Source: Streptococcus parasuis (lineage in GTDB: Bacteria > Bacillota > Bacilli > Lactobacillales > Streptococcaceae). From it: 64,000 nt of DNA. Positions 8,304-16,563 of the stretch are shown here, one piece after another; position 1 is the first letter of the stretch, and each line of letters opens with the position of its first letter. Location of the stretch: contig NZ_AP024276.1 of the NCBI RefSeq assembly GCF_021654455.1, forward strand, positions 496,001 to 560,000, written 5' to 3'. The notes beneath the pieces are model-generated. The model saw only the letters and a list, made by a program, of their open reading frames with translations. It was not told the origin of the DNA and searched no databases. The position numbers and the translations under genes are program-made.

Positions 8304-9386
8304 TTATTTTTTCTTGGCAGAATCTGCTTCCAGTTTTTGCAGATAGGCAATGGCAGACAGGGCTAGACTGGCAAAGAGGCCCATCATGCCACCGAAGAGG
8401 AGGGATTTTACGTGGAAGATAGAATCCAGTAGGGGAAGATTGAGGCTAAAGAGGTCTGCCAGACCAGCAAAGAGGCTAGAGAGCAGGGCAACTCCCAGTC
8501 CCCAAACGAGTGGATTGAGGGTCTGTCCATGTCTTTCCTCAGGGCTGAGTTCGTCTATGTCATATTGGGGAAGGTCAGCATGGAGAGTACGCATATTAAC
8601 GATACCAATTAGGATAATACTGAAGAAGGTAATGATCATTGGATAGTAGGTGGCAACCTCTACAGGATAGCGGATAGCTAGGAAGTAGGCGACAGCATTT
8701 CCAAGAGCAAGGAAGAAGAAGTGATAGATAAGGGCCTGTCCGCCGATAGCATCAGCCTCGGTCCGTCGGTATTCATCTAAAGGACCGCGGATACCATAAA
8801 AACGTTTAATCATATTTTTGATCCACTTGGGTTCTTCTTTGGAAATAGCAGAGCTGACAGTTAGGTTTTCTGCCTTTTTCATGCGCTTGCGAAGTGTGAT
8901 TTCGATATAGATTCCCATGAAAACACCGACTAGACAGGCTGCTAGGAATTTTCGGAAGTCAAATAAATGGTCTAGTGGATTGAGTCCCTCCATCCAGGCA
9001 TTAAATCCCGTGTTCCAGATATACATACCACAGGTGAAATAGAGGGCGAATTTGATACTTGCTCCCTTGAATTTCTTTTGTTCCTTGTTAGTCAGTTCTT
9101 CTATATCTAAACTGTCCAGTTGACTGTGACGCAGTTTAAACATGATGTAGGTACTAGTCGCTAGATAGCTTAGGAGCAGGGCAACGGGGTAGCCAAATGC
9201 AACAACTTCTGGGAAGCGTTTGGATAGGGCAAGTGCCAGTAAGGTAAGAGCCATGGTGCCCCAAAAGAGCAGGATAAAGCAGGTATTGCCCAGTTGGAAG
9301 GCTTCTTTTTGGCGAAATTCATCCAAGGGACCTGTGATACCGTAAAAACGTTTGGTCAATTTTTCTCGAAAGGTTTCCTTTTTCAT
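8304..9386 (-). CDS. Tandem-duplicated DUF3278-like membrane protein
   Basis: 360 residues made of two homologous halves. Each half opens with the motif RFYGIxGPLDE(F/Y)R (about residues 12-25 and again near 190-204), followed by four hydrophobic helices with a cytoplasmic acidic loop (LDIEEL in half one, YDIDEL in half two). I recall the RFYGI-GPLDEYR signature from DUF3278, a streptococcal and lactococcal family of unknown function usually encoded beside a small XRE regulator; a profile search should confirm this. Single-domain family members are about half this length, so this is an internal duplication or fusion. It is translated from AAGGAGC, 10 bp after the preceding gene. Confidence 0.75.
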   Translation of the reverse strand: MKKETFREKLTKRFYGITGPLDEFRQKEAFQLGNTCFILLFWGTMALTLLALALSKRFPEVVAFGYPVALLLSYLATSTYIMFKLRHSQLDSLDIEELTNKEQKKFKGASIKFALYFTCGMYIWNTGFNAWMEGLNPLDHLFDFRKFLAACLVGVFMGIYIEITLRKRMKKAENLTVSSAISKEEPKWIKNMIKRFYGIRGPLDEYRRTEADAIGGQALIYHFFFLALGNAVAYFLAIRYPVEVATYYPMIITFFSIILIGIVNMRTLHADLPQYDIDELSPEERHGQTLNPLVWGLGVALLSSLFAGLADLFSLNLPLLDSIFHVKSLLFGGMMGLFASLALSAIAYLQKLEADSAKKK

Positions 9387-9396
9387 AAGCAGCTCC

Positions 9397-9597
9397 TTAT
9401 TTTTGATCGATCAATGGTAAGATGTAAACAAAGCCTAAGAAGTAGATGGTTCCAGTAATCAGCAATTGTAGCCAAAATTTTGCTTGGCTGATGATATGCA
9501 TGATGTCTGCTCCGCTATTGCCCCAAAGCTGAAAGAGGACAAAGAGCGGGATAAAAATAAGGGTAGAGATAAGAGCTTGGCGTGTATTCTTATTCAT
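9397..9597 (-). CDS. Small two-helix membrane protein, function unknown
   Basis: 66 residues with two hydrophobic segments (about 8-26 and 42-61) separated by a short polar loop. It lies 14 bp after the XRE regulator and 10 bp before the DUF3278-like gene, in an operon arrangement. The ribosome binding site is AAAGGAA. The family is not recognised. Confidence 0.65.
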   Translation of the reverse strand: MNKNTRQALISTLIFIPLFVLFQLWGNSGADIMHIISQAKFWLQLLITGTIYFLGFVYILPLIDQK

Positions 9598-9611
9598 GGG
9601 AGTATTCCTTT

Positions 9612-9800
9612 CTATTCATTCCAAAAGAGACTATTGAGATCGGTTTGTAAAGCTTTGGCTAGGTTGATGCAGAGGTCTAGCGAAGGGTTGTATTTGTTGT
9701 TTTCAATCATGTTGATGGTTTGCCTGGATACGCCGATGGCCTTGGCCAAATCTAGCTGGGAAATACCTTGCAATAGTCGGTAGTCTTTGACTCGGTTCAT
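9612..9800 (-). CDS. Small XRE/Cro-CI family transcriptional regulator
   Basis: 62 residues consisting almost entirely of one helix-turn-helix domain: ISQLDLAKAIGVSRQTIN near residues 13-30, followed by IENNKYNPSLDLCINLAKAL. Proteins of this size bind DNA as dimers and often repress their own operon. The start ATG at 9800 has AAGGAGG behind it. Its promoter has its -35 hexamer inside one of three matching 18-bp palindromes upstream, so autoregulation is likely. It is the first of five minus-strand genes, the other four encoding membrane proteins. Confidence 0.88.
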   Translation of the reverse strand: MNRVKDYRLLQGISQLDLAKAIGVSRQTINMIENNKYNPSLDLCINLAKALQTDLNSLFWNE

Positions 9801-9815
9801 GTACCCTCCTTTCTA

Positions 9816-9833
9816 TGTCAATTATATATGACA
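9816..9833. promoter_or_regulatory. Operator 1 for the XRE regulator (palindrome)
   Basis: TGTCAATTATATATGACA, an inverted repeat with TGTCA/TGACA arms. It lies in the leader between the promoter and the regulator start. It is the first of three copies. Confidence 0.7.
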
Positions 9834-9870
9834 TACTAGTGTAAAAAAATGTGGGAGACCTCCCTGTTGA

Positions 9871-9888
9871 TGTCAACTATATGTGACA
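9871..9888. promoter_or_regulatory. Operator 2 for the XRE regulator (palindrome)
   Basis: TGTCAACTATATGTGACA. It starts 55 bp from operator 1 and sits just downstream of the predicted transcription start, on the minus strand. Confidence 0.72.
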
Positions 9889-9903
9889 TGTTTCTTTACT
9901 GTT

Positions 9904-9932
9904 AGTATATACCTGTTTAAATAAGTTGTCAA
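9904..9932 (-). promoter_or_regulatory. Sigma-A promoter of the XRE/DUF3278 operon
   Basis: On the minus strand TTGACA (9932-9927) and TATACT (9909-9904) are separated by exactly 17 bp. The -35 hexamer is the end of operator 3, so a bound repressor would block polymerase. The predicted start is near 9897, about 97 nt before the regulator ATG. Confidence 0.75.
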
Positions 9933-9944
9933 CTATATTTGACA
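9927..9944. promoter_or_regulatory. Operator 3 for the XRE regulator (palindrome overlapping the -35)
   Basis: TGTCAACTATATTTGACA. It starts 56 bp from operator 2, and its left arm supplies the TTGACA of the operon promoter. Confidence 0.72.
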
Positions 9945-9987
9945 GATTTTTTGTAAAAAGTTTGCAACAACTTTTTGTTTTATTTTG

Positions 9988-9996
9988 TGGTACAAT
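9988..9996 (+). promoter_or_regulatory. Extended -10 promoter of rsmH
   Basis: TGG followed by TACAAT forms an extended -10. The expected start would be near 10003, only about 3 nt before the rsmH ATG at 10006. No good -35 lies at the right distance. Confidence 0.55.
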
Positions 9997-10005
9997 AGAA
10001 AAGAT

Positions 10006-10956
10006 ATGACCAAGGAATTTAATCACACAACTGTCCTCTTACATGAGACAGTGGATATGTTAGACATCAAACCAAATGGAATTTATGTGGATGCAACGCT
10101 GGGCGGGGCTGGTCACAGTGAGTACTTGTTGAGTCAGTTGACGGATGGAGGGCATCTCTATGCCTTTGATCAGGATCAGACAGCTATTGATCATGCTCAC
10201 ATTCGCTTAGCATCCTATATTGAAAAAGGACAAGTTACGTTTATTAAGGATAATTTCCGTCATCTCAAAGTGCGCTTGGCAGAACTAGGTGTAACAGAGA
10301 TTGATGGAATTTGTTATGATTTGGGGGTTTCGAGTCCTCAACTTGATGAAAGAGAGCGTGGTTTTTCCTATAAGCAAGATGCTCCGCTTGACATGCGCAT
10401 GAATCGTGAGGGACAGTTGACTGCCTATGATGTGGTCAATACATATGACTATCATGAGTTGGTCAAAATCTTCTTCAAGTATGGAGAAGATAAGTTTTCC
10501 AAACAAATTGCTCGTAAAATTGAGCAAGCGCGTGCAATAAAACCAATCGAAACAACGACAGAGTTGGCTGAATTAATCAAATCAGCTAAGCCTGCGAAAG
10601 AGCTAAAGAAAAAGGGGCACCCTGCCAAGCAGATTTTCCAAGCTATTCGGATTGAGGTCAACGATGAGTTGGGAGCGGCAGACGAATCTATCCAGCAGGC
10701 CATTGACTTATTGGCTCTGGATGGACGGATTTCGGTTATTACTTTCCATTCTTTAGAAGATAGGTTGACCAAACAACTCTTCAAAGAAGCAAGTACGATT
10801 GATGTTCCAAAAGGTTTGCCATTTATTCCAGATGACTTGAAGGCGCCACTTGAATTGGTCAATCGTAAGCCTATCTTACCGAGTCAAGAAGAATTAGAGG
10901 CAAATAATCGCGCGCATTCAGCCAAACTGCGTGTTGCTAAGAAAGTACATAAATAG
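10006..10956 (+). CDS. rsmH: 16S rRNA (cytosine(1402)-N(4))-methyltransferase
   Basis: 316 residues. Methylates N4 of C1402 in the ribosomal P site, using S-adenosylmethionine. The N-terminus [19 protein letters not shown], the SAM-binding [10 protein letters not shown] (near residues 30-39), the [19 protein letters not shown] block (about 103-121) and the C-terminal SFHSLEDR segment are standard for MraW/RsmH. A frame open from 9985 exists, but the conserved N-terminus begins at ATG 10006. No Shine-Dalgarno precedes that ATG, and the -10 is very close, so the message may be nearly leaderless. It heads the ftsL-pbpX-mraY division cluster. Confidence 0.95.
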   Translation: MTKEFNHTTVLLHETVDMLDIKPNGIYVDATLGGAGHSEYLLSQLTDGGHLYAFDQDQTAIDHAHIRLASYIEKGQVTFIKDNFRHLKVRLAELGVTEIDGICYDLGVSSPQLDERERGFSYKQDAPLDMRMNREGQLTAYDVVNTYDYHELVKIFFKYGEDKFSKQIARKIEQARAIKPIETTTELAELIKSAKPAKELKKKGHPAKQIFQAIRIEVNDELGAADESIQQAIDLLALDGRISVITFHSLEDRLTKQLFKEASTIDVPKGLPFIPDDLKAPLELVNRKPILPSQEELEANNRAHSAKLRVAKKVHK

Positions 10957-10966
10957 GAGAGAGTCT

Positions 10967-11290
10967 ATGTTGCAAGAAAAACGTAGAGAAGCCACTATGC
11001 GGGTTATCGGTGATAAGATAAAAACATTTGATCGCGTTGAAAAAGCTTTCTATACTAGTATTATTTTGTCGGGTATTGTTTTAGCGATTGGAATTGTCTT
11101 TTTGCAAACAAGGCTCTTACAAGTTCAATCAGAAATGGCTAAGGTCAACCAAGAAATTAGTCAAAAGCAAGTTGAAATTGATGATGCAAAACAAGCTGCC
11201 AACGAATTATTGCGTTCGGCAAGATTGATGGAAATTGCTGAAAAGGCAGGCCTATCTTTTAATAATGATAATATTGGAGTAGCAGAGTAA
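10967..11290 (+). CDS. ftsL: Cell division protein FtsL
   Basis: 107 residues: a basic cytoplasmic tail, one membrane helix (about residues 27-47) and an extracellular coiled coil rich in Gln, Glu and Lys. This is the bitopic architecture of FtsL, which joins DivIB and DivIC in the divisome. ATG 10967 follows AGGAGAGA; a longer frame from 10931 is unlikely. It lies 10 bp after rsmH, and its TAA overlaps the pbpX ATG by one base. Identification rests on position and architecture because FtsL sequences diverge quickly. Confidence 0.9.
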   Translation: MLQEKRREATMRVIGDKIKTFDRVEKAFYTSIILSGIVLAIGIVFLQTRLLQVQSEMAKVNQEISQKQVEIDDAKQAANELLRSARLMEIAEKAGLSFNNDNIGVAE

Positions 11291-13539
11291 TGCCCAGAAG
11301 AAACAATAAACTCTTGCGATATGTCTTGAAAAATCGCTATATTCCTTCCAAAAATCGGCGGAGAGTAGGACAAAGTTTACTGATAGTGTCGATTTTTGTA
11401 TTTTTTATTTTCCTGATTAATTTTGCAATTATTATAGGAACAGATTCAAAGTTTGGTGTTGACCTTTCTGAAGGAGCGCAGGCAGTTCATCAAAAAGAAG
11501 TGACCATACAGGCGAAACGTGGAACCATTTATGACCGAACGGGTGTTCCCATTGCAGAAGATTCAACGACCTATACAGTTTATGCGATTATTGATAAGGA
11601 ATATGTTTCTGAGTTAAAAGATATTTTATATGTCCAATCTACACAATTTAAACAAGTTGCTCAGATATTTAATAAATATTTGGGAATGGAAGAGGACTAT
11701 GTTGTCCAGCAATTGAATCAGCCAGATTTAAAGCAAGTATATTTTGGAACGCTCGGAAAAAATATCTCTTATAATACGATGTCATCTATTCAGGAAGAGA
11801 TGAAAACTGCTGGAATTGAAGGGATTCATTTCAACGCTAGTCCAGGTCGAATGTATCCAAATGGGAATTTTGCTTCTATATTTGTTGGATTGGCTAATCC
11901 AGTCGAAAACTCTGATGGTAGCAATAGTTTGCAAGGAGTAAGCGGCTTAGAATATTATTTAAATGATATATTGGCTGGACAAGATGGTAAAGTTGTATAC
12001 GAGAAAGACAGTCAAGGACGCGTCTTGCCAGGGACAGAAAAAGTTGAGACTGAGACCGTAAATGGTCAGGATGTTTACACGACAATTTCTGCAGATTTGC
12101 AACGATCGCTTGAAACAAATATGGATACTTTCTTTAACAATGCTAAAGGTAAGTATGCAAATGCCACCTTGGTTTCTGCGAAAACTGGTGAAATATTAGC
12201 AACAACACAACGCCCAAGTTATGATCCAGATACAAAAGAAGGGCTTGGTGCTGAAGGACTGCTGGAACGCTCCTTGCTATATCAAGAAGCTTATGAACCA
12301 GGATCAACTATGAAAGTTCTTACTGTAGCGTCGTCTATTGATAACGGAACTTTCGACCCAAATGAAACTTATACCAACAATGAATATGTGATTGCTGACG
12401 CAAAAATTAATGACTGGACACTTAATGCAGGCTACTCTGCGGTCACACTAAACTTCGCACAAGGCTTCTCTCTGTCCAGTAACGTTGGAATGACACTGCT
12501 TCAACAAAAAATGGGTGACGAGAAATGGTTGAATTATTTAACCAAATTCCGCTATGGCTATCCAACTCGTTTTGGTATGGGGGACGAGGCACCAGGAATG
12601 GTACCAGAGGATAACATTGTTTCTATCGCCATGTCATCGTTTGGTCAGGGGATTTCTGCAAACCAAGCACAGATGCTTCGTAGTTTTACAGCCATTGCGA
12701 ACAATGGTATTATGCTAGAGCCTAAATTTATCTCAGCTCTTTATGATCCTAATACAGATACAGCTAGAGTTTCTTCGAAAGAAGAAGTGGGAAATCCTGT
12801 TTCAGAAAAAGCGGCGGACGATACTCTTGGATATATGATTAATGTCGGAACGGATCCTGTATTTGGGACACTCTATTCATACGATTTGCAGGGACCTTCA
12901 ATTGTTGTTGATGGATATGATGTTGCAGTCAAATCTGGTTCGGCGGAGATTGCCGGTGAAGATGGGCAAGGGTATATTAAGGGTGCCTATATTAACTCCG
13001 TTGTGGCAATGGTACCTGCTGAAGATCCAGAATTTATCATGTATGTAACTATTCGACAACCGGAATCACTTAATGTTATGTCGTGGCGTGATATTGTCAA
13101 TCCGACTTTAAAAGAGGCAATGTTACTAAAAGATAGCTTGAATCTCGATTCTGCAGCTCCTGCTTTGTCACAAGTAACGACAGAGACTGAATACAAATTA
13201 CCGGATCTGATCGGTAAATCTCCAGGGGAAACTGCTGAAGAACTTCGTCGGGAGTTAGTTCAACCTGTTATTCTAGGAAACGGTTCTGAAATCAAGAATG
13301 TTTCTGTGGAAAAAGGAAGCGTGGTCGCAGCCAATCAACAGATTCTCTTATTAACCAATAAATTTGAAACAATGCCAGACCTATATGCCTTAACTAAAGA
13401 GAATATGGACCTTTTTGCAGAATGGACGGGTATTGAGGTGACCTATAAGGGCACTGGTTCAAAAGTGGTTGATCAAAGTGTTGAAGTTGGAACTGCTTTG
13501 AAGAATACAAAGAAAATTACAATTACTTTAGGAGACTAA
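11290..13539 (+). CDS. pbpX: Penicillin-binding protein 2X (class B transpeptidase)
   Basis: 749 residues. Septal peptidoglycan transpeptidase and a main beta-lactam target in streptococci. A cytoplasmic tail and one membrane helix (about 28-50) are followed by a dimerisation domain, the transpeptidase domain and two C-terminal PASTA-type modules (about 640-749). Active-site motifs are S339-TMK, S396-SN and K548-SG. The residue after KSG is Ser551, where the usual motif is KSGT. Phe525 lies slightly upstream; M437, S445, T467 and V596 have what I believe are the common residues. As I recall, T551S and Y525F are reported among S. suis PBP2X variants in reduced penicillin susceptibility, but I cannot verify this here. 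It is co-transcribed with ftsL and mraY. Confidence 0.95.
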   Translation: MPRRNNKLLRYVLKNRYIPSKNRRRVGQSLLIVSIFVFFIFLINFAIIIGTDSKFGVDLSEGAQAVHQKEVTIQAKRGTIYDRTGVPIAEDSTTYTVYAIIDKEYVSELKDILYVQSTQFKQVAQIFNKYLGMEEDYVVQQLNQPDLKQVYFGTLGKNISYNTMSSIQEEMKTAGIEGIHFNASPGRMYPNGNFASIFVGLANPVENSDGSNSLQGVSGLEYYLNDILAGQDGKVVYEKDSQGRVLPGTEKVETETVNGQDVYTTISADLQRSLETNMDTFFNNAKGKYANATLVSAKTGEILATTQRPSYDPDTKEGLGAEGLLERSLLYQEAYEPGSTMKVLTVASSIDNGTFDPNETYTNNEYVIADAKINDWTLNAGYSAVTLNFAQGFSLSSNVGMTLLQQKMGDEKWLNYLTKFRYGYPTRFGMGDEAPGMVPEDNIVSIAMSSFGQGISANQAQMLRSFTAIANNGIMLEPKFISALYDPNTDTARVSSKEEVGNPVSEKAADDTLGYMINVGTDPVFGTLYSYDLQGPSIVVDGYDVAVKSGSAEIAGEDGQGYIKGAYINSVVAMVPAEDPEFIMYVTIRQPESLNVMSWRDIVNPTLKEAMLLKDSLNLDSAAPALSQVTTETEYKLPDLIGKSPGETAEELRRELVQPVILGNGSEIKNVSVEKGSVVAANQQILLLTNKFETMPDLYALTKENMDLFAEWTGIEVTYKGTGSKVVDQSVEVGTALKNTKKITITLGD

Positions 13540-13540
13540 C

Positions 13541-14539
13541 ATGCAATTTGCACTTATGTCGGGATTAGTTGCCTTTTTGGCAACAGTAGTCTTAATCCCT
13601 CGATTTATTACTTTTTATCAAGCTAAACGCATTGAAGGCCAACAGATGCATGAAGATGTCAAGCAGCATCAATTCAAGGCAGGAACACCAACGATGGGGG
13701 GTACTGTTTTTCTAGTAGTTGCGATCCTGGTTAGTTTTATCTTCGTAGCAATGACTCACATGTTGACTGGTGGCGTTATTGCTATTCTATTCATTTTAGC
13801 CCTCTATGGTTTAGTGGGATTCTTGGATGATTTTCTGAAAATTTTCCGTAAAATTAATGAAGGCTTGAATCCTAAACAAAAATTGGCTTTGCAAATTTTG
13901 GGTGGTATCGTCTTCTACTTTGTGCATGTTCGAGGAGCTGGTGGGGGTGAACTAAACGCATTTGGCTATATGCTAAATCTGGGAGTTCTCTATTTTCCTT
14001 TTGTACTATTTTGGTTGGTTGGCTTTTCAAATGCTGTCAACTTGACCGATGGTATTGATGGACTTGCCTCTATCTCAGTCGTCATTAGTTTATTAGCGTA
14101 TTCTGTTATTGCTTATAAAGAGCAGAAGTTTGATATTCTTTTAGTCTGCTTGACCATGATTGGTGGTTTGCTTGGATTCTTTGTTTACAACCACAAACCT
14201 GCTAAAATTTTCATGGGGGACGTAGGAAGTTTAGCGCTCGGAGGTATGTTGGCGACAATTTCGATTGCTCTTCGTCAAGAATGGACCCTCCTCCTCATTG
14301 GTTTGGTTTATGTGCTTGAGACTTCTTCGGTGATGTTGCAAGTTTCATATTTCAAATTTACGAAGAAACGCTTTGGAGAAGGTCGTCGTATTTTCCGTAT
14401 GACTCCTTTCCATCACCATTTGGAGCTTGGAGGATTGACCGGTAAAGCTGAAAAATGGAGCGAATGGAAGGTGGATGCCTTTCTTTGGTCGGTAGGACTG
14501 GTTATGAGTTTAATTACCTTGGCTATACTTTATTTATAG
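13541..14539 (+). CDS. mraY: Phospho-N-acetylmuramoyl-pentapeptide-transferase
   Basis: 332 residues and ten membrane helices. Transfers phospho-MurNAc-pentapeptide from UDP to undecaprenyl phosphate, giving lipid I. Diagnostic segments are GTPTMGG (near residues 48-54), the DD pair in GFLDDFLKI (about 94-102), [10 protein letters not shown] (about 166-175), [12 protein letters not shown] (near 224-235) and the HHH cluster in [12 protein letters not shown]. It begins one base after the pbpX stop. A terminator follows at 14558. Confidence 0.96.
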   Translation: MQFALMSGLVAFLATVVLIPRFITFYQAKRIEGQQMHEDVKQHQFKAGTPTMGGTVFLVVAILVSFIFVAMTHMLTGGVIAILFILALYGLVGFLDDFLKIFRKINEGLNPKQKLALQILGGIVFYFVHVRGAGGGELNAFGYMLNLGVLYFPFVLFWLVGFSNAVNLTDGIDGLASISVVISLLAYSVIAYKEQKFDILLVCLTMIGGLLGFFVYNHKPAKIFMGDVGSLALGGMLATISIALRQEWTLLLIGLVYVLETSSVMLQVSYFKFTKKRFGEGRRIFRMTPFHHHLELGGLTGKAEKWSEWKVDAFLWSVGLVMSLITLAILYL

Positions 14540-14557
14540 ATTTACAATGAGTAGCAG

Positions 14558-14579
14558 AAACAGCAGAAATGCTGTTTTT
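14558..14579 (+). terminator. Terminator after mraY
   Basis: AAACAGCA pairs with TGCTGTTT around AGAA, followed by T residues. It ends the rsmH-ftsL-pbpX-mraY unit. Confidence 0.75.
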
Positions 14580-14580
14580 G

Positions 14581-14589
14581 TGCTATAAT
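14581..14589 (+). promoter_or_regulatory. Extended -10 promoter upstream of the DEAD-box helicase
   Basis: TGC followed by a consensus TATAAT directly downstream of the mraY terminator. A start near 14596 would give a leader of about 370 nt containing the BOX-like element. The 5' part of the leader includes GTCTC-AAT-GAGAC, a short hairpin. Confidence 0.55.
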
Positions 14590-14700
14590 AGAGGGTAATC
14601 TAAAAACGAACTTCATTCGCAAGGTTATTACTGTCTCAATGAGACTTGGTAGATTTTTACATATTGCAAAGCATAGAGAAAACAGAAATACATACTTTTA

Positions 14701-14908
14701 TACTCTTTGAAAATCAAAAGCAAACGTTGTTGACTTGATTTGATGAGTGAAAGGCTCCAGTGGAGCCTTTCAGCCTGTTACCTTAAAACAAAATAGTAAC
14801 AGGGTTCTATTTGCATCATATCGACACGAACTATGTTCGCTCAATTTACAACCTCCAAAGGTTCCCCGAATCTTTGGGGAGAGTCTAATTTTGATTTTCA
14901 TTGAGCAT
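14701..14908. repeat. BOX-like intergenic repeat element
   Basis: The left end TACTCTTTGAAAATCAAAA and the right end TTTTGATTTTCATTGAG are approximate inverted repeats and match the boxA and boxC ends of streptococcal BOX elements as I remember them. A second copy with the same ends and the shared core GCTCC(A/G)GTGGAGC, AGCCTGTTACCTT and AGTAACAG lies at 62286-62437. It sits in the leader of the DEAD-box helicase, starting about 120 bp from the predicted transcription start. The element can fold into a long stem because its ends pair. Confidence 0.7.
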
Positions 14909-14964
14909 GAGTATGATTCTGAAAATGATTTTGAATATTTCTTGCGACTGAATTAGAGGAAACT

Positions 14965-16308
14965 ATGAAATTTACAGATATGAAGCTCAAGCCTTATCTT
15001 CAAGAGGCATTGAAAGAAATAAACTTTGTCCAGCCGACAGAAGTACAGGAAAAATTGATTCCGGTAGTTTTGTCAGGGCGTGACTTGATTGGAGAATCAA
15101 AGACAGGATCAGGGAAAACCCACACTTTTTTGATTCCAATATTTCAAAAATTAGATGAAGAAGTAGACCAAGTTCAAGCAGTTATTACGGCACCATCGCG
15201 CGAATTGTCAACCCAAATCTATCAGGCAGCTCGTCAGCTGGCTAGTCATTCTGAGACCGAAATTCGAGTCAGCAATTATGTAGGTGGTACAGACAAGAAT
15301 CGCCAGATTGACAAGCTCCAAGCTGGGCAACCTCACATAGTCGTTGGAACACCGGGGCGGATTTATGATTTGGTGCAATCAGGAGATCTTGCTATTCACA
15401 AGGCGAAAATCTTTGTAGTAGATGAGGCTGATATGACACTGGATATGGGCTTCTTAGAAACAGTGGATAAAATTGCTGGAAGTTTGCCTAAAGATCTGCA
15501 ATTTATGGTCTTCTCAGCGACTATTCCGCAAAAACTGCAGCCATTTTTGAAAAAATACTTGTCCAACCCTGTTATGGAACAAATCAAGACCCACACTGTG
15601 ATTTCTGACACGATTGAAAATTGGTTGATTTCGACAAAGGGTCGTGACCGTAATGCTCAGGTTTTAGAGGCAACTAAGCTCATGCAACCTTATTTGGCAA
15701 TGATTTTTGTGAATACTAAGACGCGTGCGGATGAATTGCATAGCTATCTGACAGAAAACGGTCTTCGTGTTGCAAAGATTCATGGGGACATTCCGCCACG
15801 TGAGCGGAAGCGAATCATGAATCAGGTGAAAAACTTAGACTATCAATACATTGTAGCGACCGACTTGGCTGCTCGTGGTATAGATATTGAGGGTGTCAGC
15901 CATGTCATTAATGATGCCATTCCACAAGACCTTTCTTTCTTTGTACACCGTGTCGGACGTACAGGACGTAACGGTTTACCAGGTATTGCCATTACCCTTT
16001 ATCAACCGAGTGATGATGAAGATATTCGAGAATTAGAAAAACTAAATATCAAATTCTTACCGAAAGAAATGAAAAATGGTGAGTTTGTTGATACCTATGA
16101 CCGTGATCGTCGTGTAAATCGTGAAAAGTCTCGTGAAAAGCTAGATTTGGAAATGATTGGTTTGGTCAAGAAGAAAAAGAAAAAAGTCAAACCAGGCTAC
16201 AAAAAGAAAATTCAGTGGGCTGTTGATGAGAAGCGTCGGAAGAACAAACGAGTTGAAGCGCGTGCTAAAGGCCGTGCGGAACGGAAGGCAAAACGTCAAA
16301 CCTTTTAA
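14965..16308 (+). CDS. DEAD-box RNA helicase (CshB-like)
   Basis: 447 residues. ATP-dependent RNA unwinding, with likely roles in ribosome assembly, mRNA turnover and growth in the cold. Motifs in order: Q motif region FVQPTEVQ (about 20-27), Walker A TGSGKT, PSREL, GTPGRI, DEAD, SAT, then ATDLAARGID and HRVGRTGR in the second RecA domain. A strongly basic C-terminal tail (about 395-447) suits RNA binding. Length and tail fit CshB-type proteins, but I cannot exclude another subgroup. The leader is long and contains a BOX-like repeat. Confidence 0.93.
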   Translation: MKFTDMKLKPYLQEALKEINFVQPTEVQEKLIPVVLSGRDLIGESKTGSGKTHTFLIPIFQKLDEEVDQVQAVITAPSRELSTQIYQAARQLASHSETEIRVSNYVGGTDKNRQIDKLQAGQPHIVVGTPGRIYDLVQSGDLAIHKAKIFVVDEADMTLDMGFLETVDKIAGSLPKDLQFMVFSATIPQKLQPFLKKYLSNPVMEQIKTHTVISDTIENWLISTKGRDRNAQVLEATKLMQPYLAMIFVNTKTRADELHSYLTENGLRVAKIHGDIPPRERKRIMNQVKNLDYQYIVATDLAARGIDIEGVSHVINDAIPQDLSFFVHRVGRTGRNGLPGIAITLYQPSDDEDIRELEKLNIKFLPKEMKNGEFVDTYDRDRRVNREKSREKLDLEMIGLVKKKKKKVKPGYKKKIQWAVDEKRRKNKRVEARAKGRAERKAKRQTF

Positions 16309-16326
16309 GAGTACTGAGGGAATACA

Positions 16327-16551
16327 ATGTTACAAAATATTTTAAGCTTTTATTTACAAGGACTCTTGATTGCAGCGATTTTTGTTATTGTGATTAGTTT
16401 TATTTGGTTTGTAATCCGCGCTAGCAAGGGCGTAGATAAGACCTTACAAGAACGACACGACTTTTTATTTGATTTACTGATGATTAATGTTATGACGATT
16501 CCGATTGTGGCTTTTGGATTCGTCAGTATCATTTTGATGATAAAAGTATAG
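16327..16551 (+). CDS. DUF4059-type small membrane protein
   Basis: 74 residues with two hydrophobic helices (about 10-30 and 48-72) and a charged loop ASKGVDKTLQERHDF between them. I recall DUF4059 proteins just upstream of trxB in many streptococci, and this one is 12 bp before trxB. Function is unknown. ATG 16327 follows a weak GAGGGAA binding site. Confidence 0.75.
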   Translation: MLQNILSFYLQGLLIAAIFVIVISFIWFVIRASKGVDKTLQERHDFLFDLLMINVMTIPIVAFGFVSIILMIKV

Positions 16552-16563
16552 AGGGAAAGAATC

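Noticed and set aside
8350..8646. 98-residue plus-strand frame in the DUF3278-like gene
   Set aside because: It is antisense to a well-supported gene, Arg/Ser-rich and without context.
14747..14956. 69-residue plus-strand frame upstream of the DEAD-box helicase
   Set aside because: It lies within the BOX-like element, has no family resemblance and no ribosome binding site.
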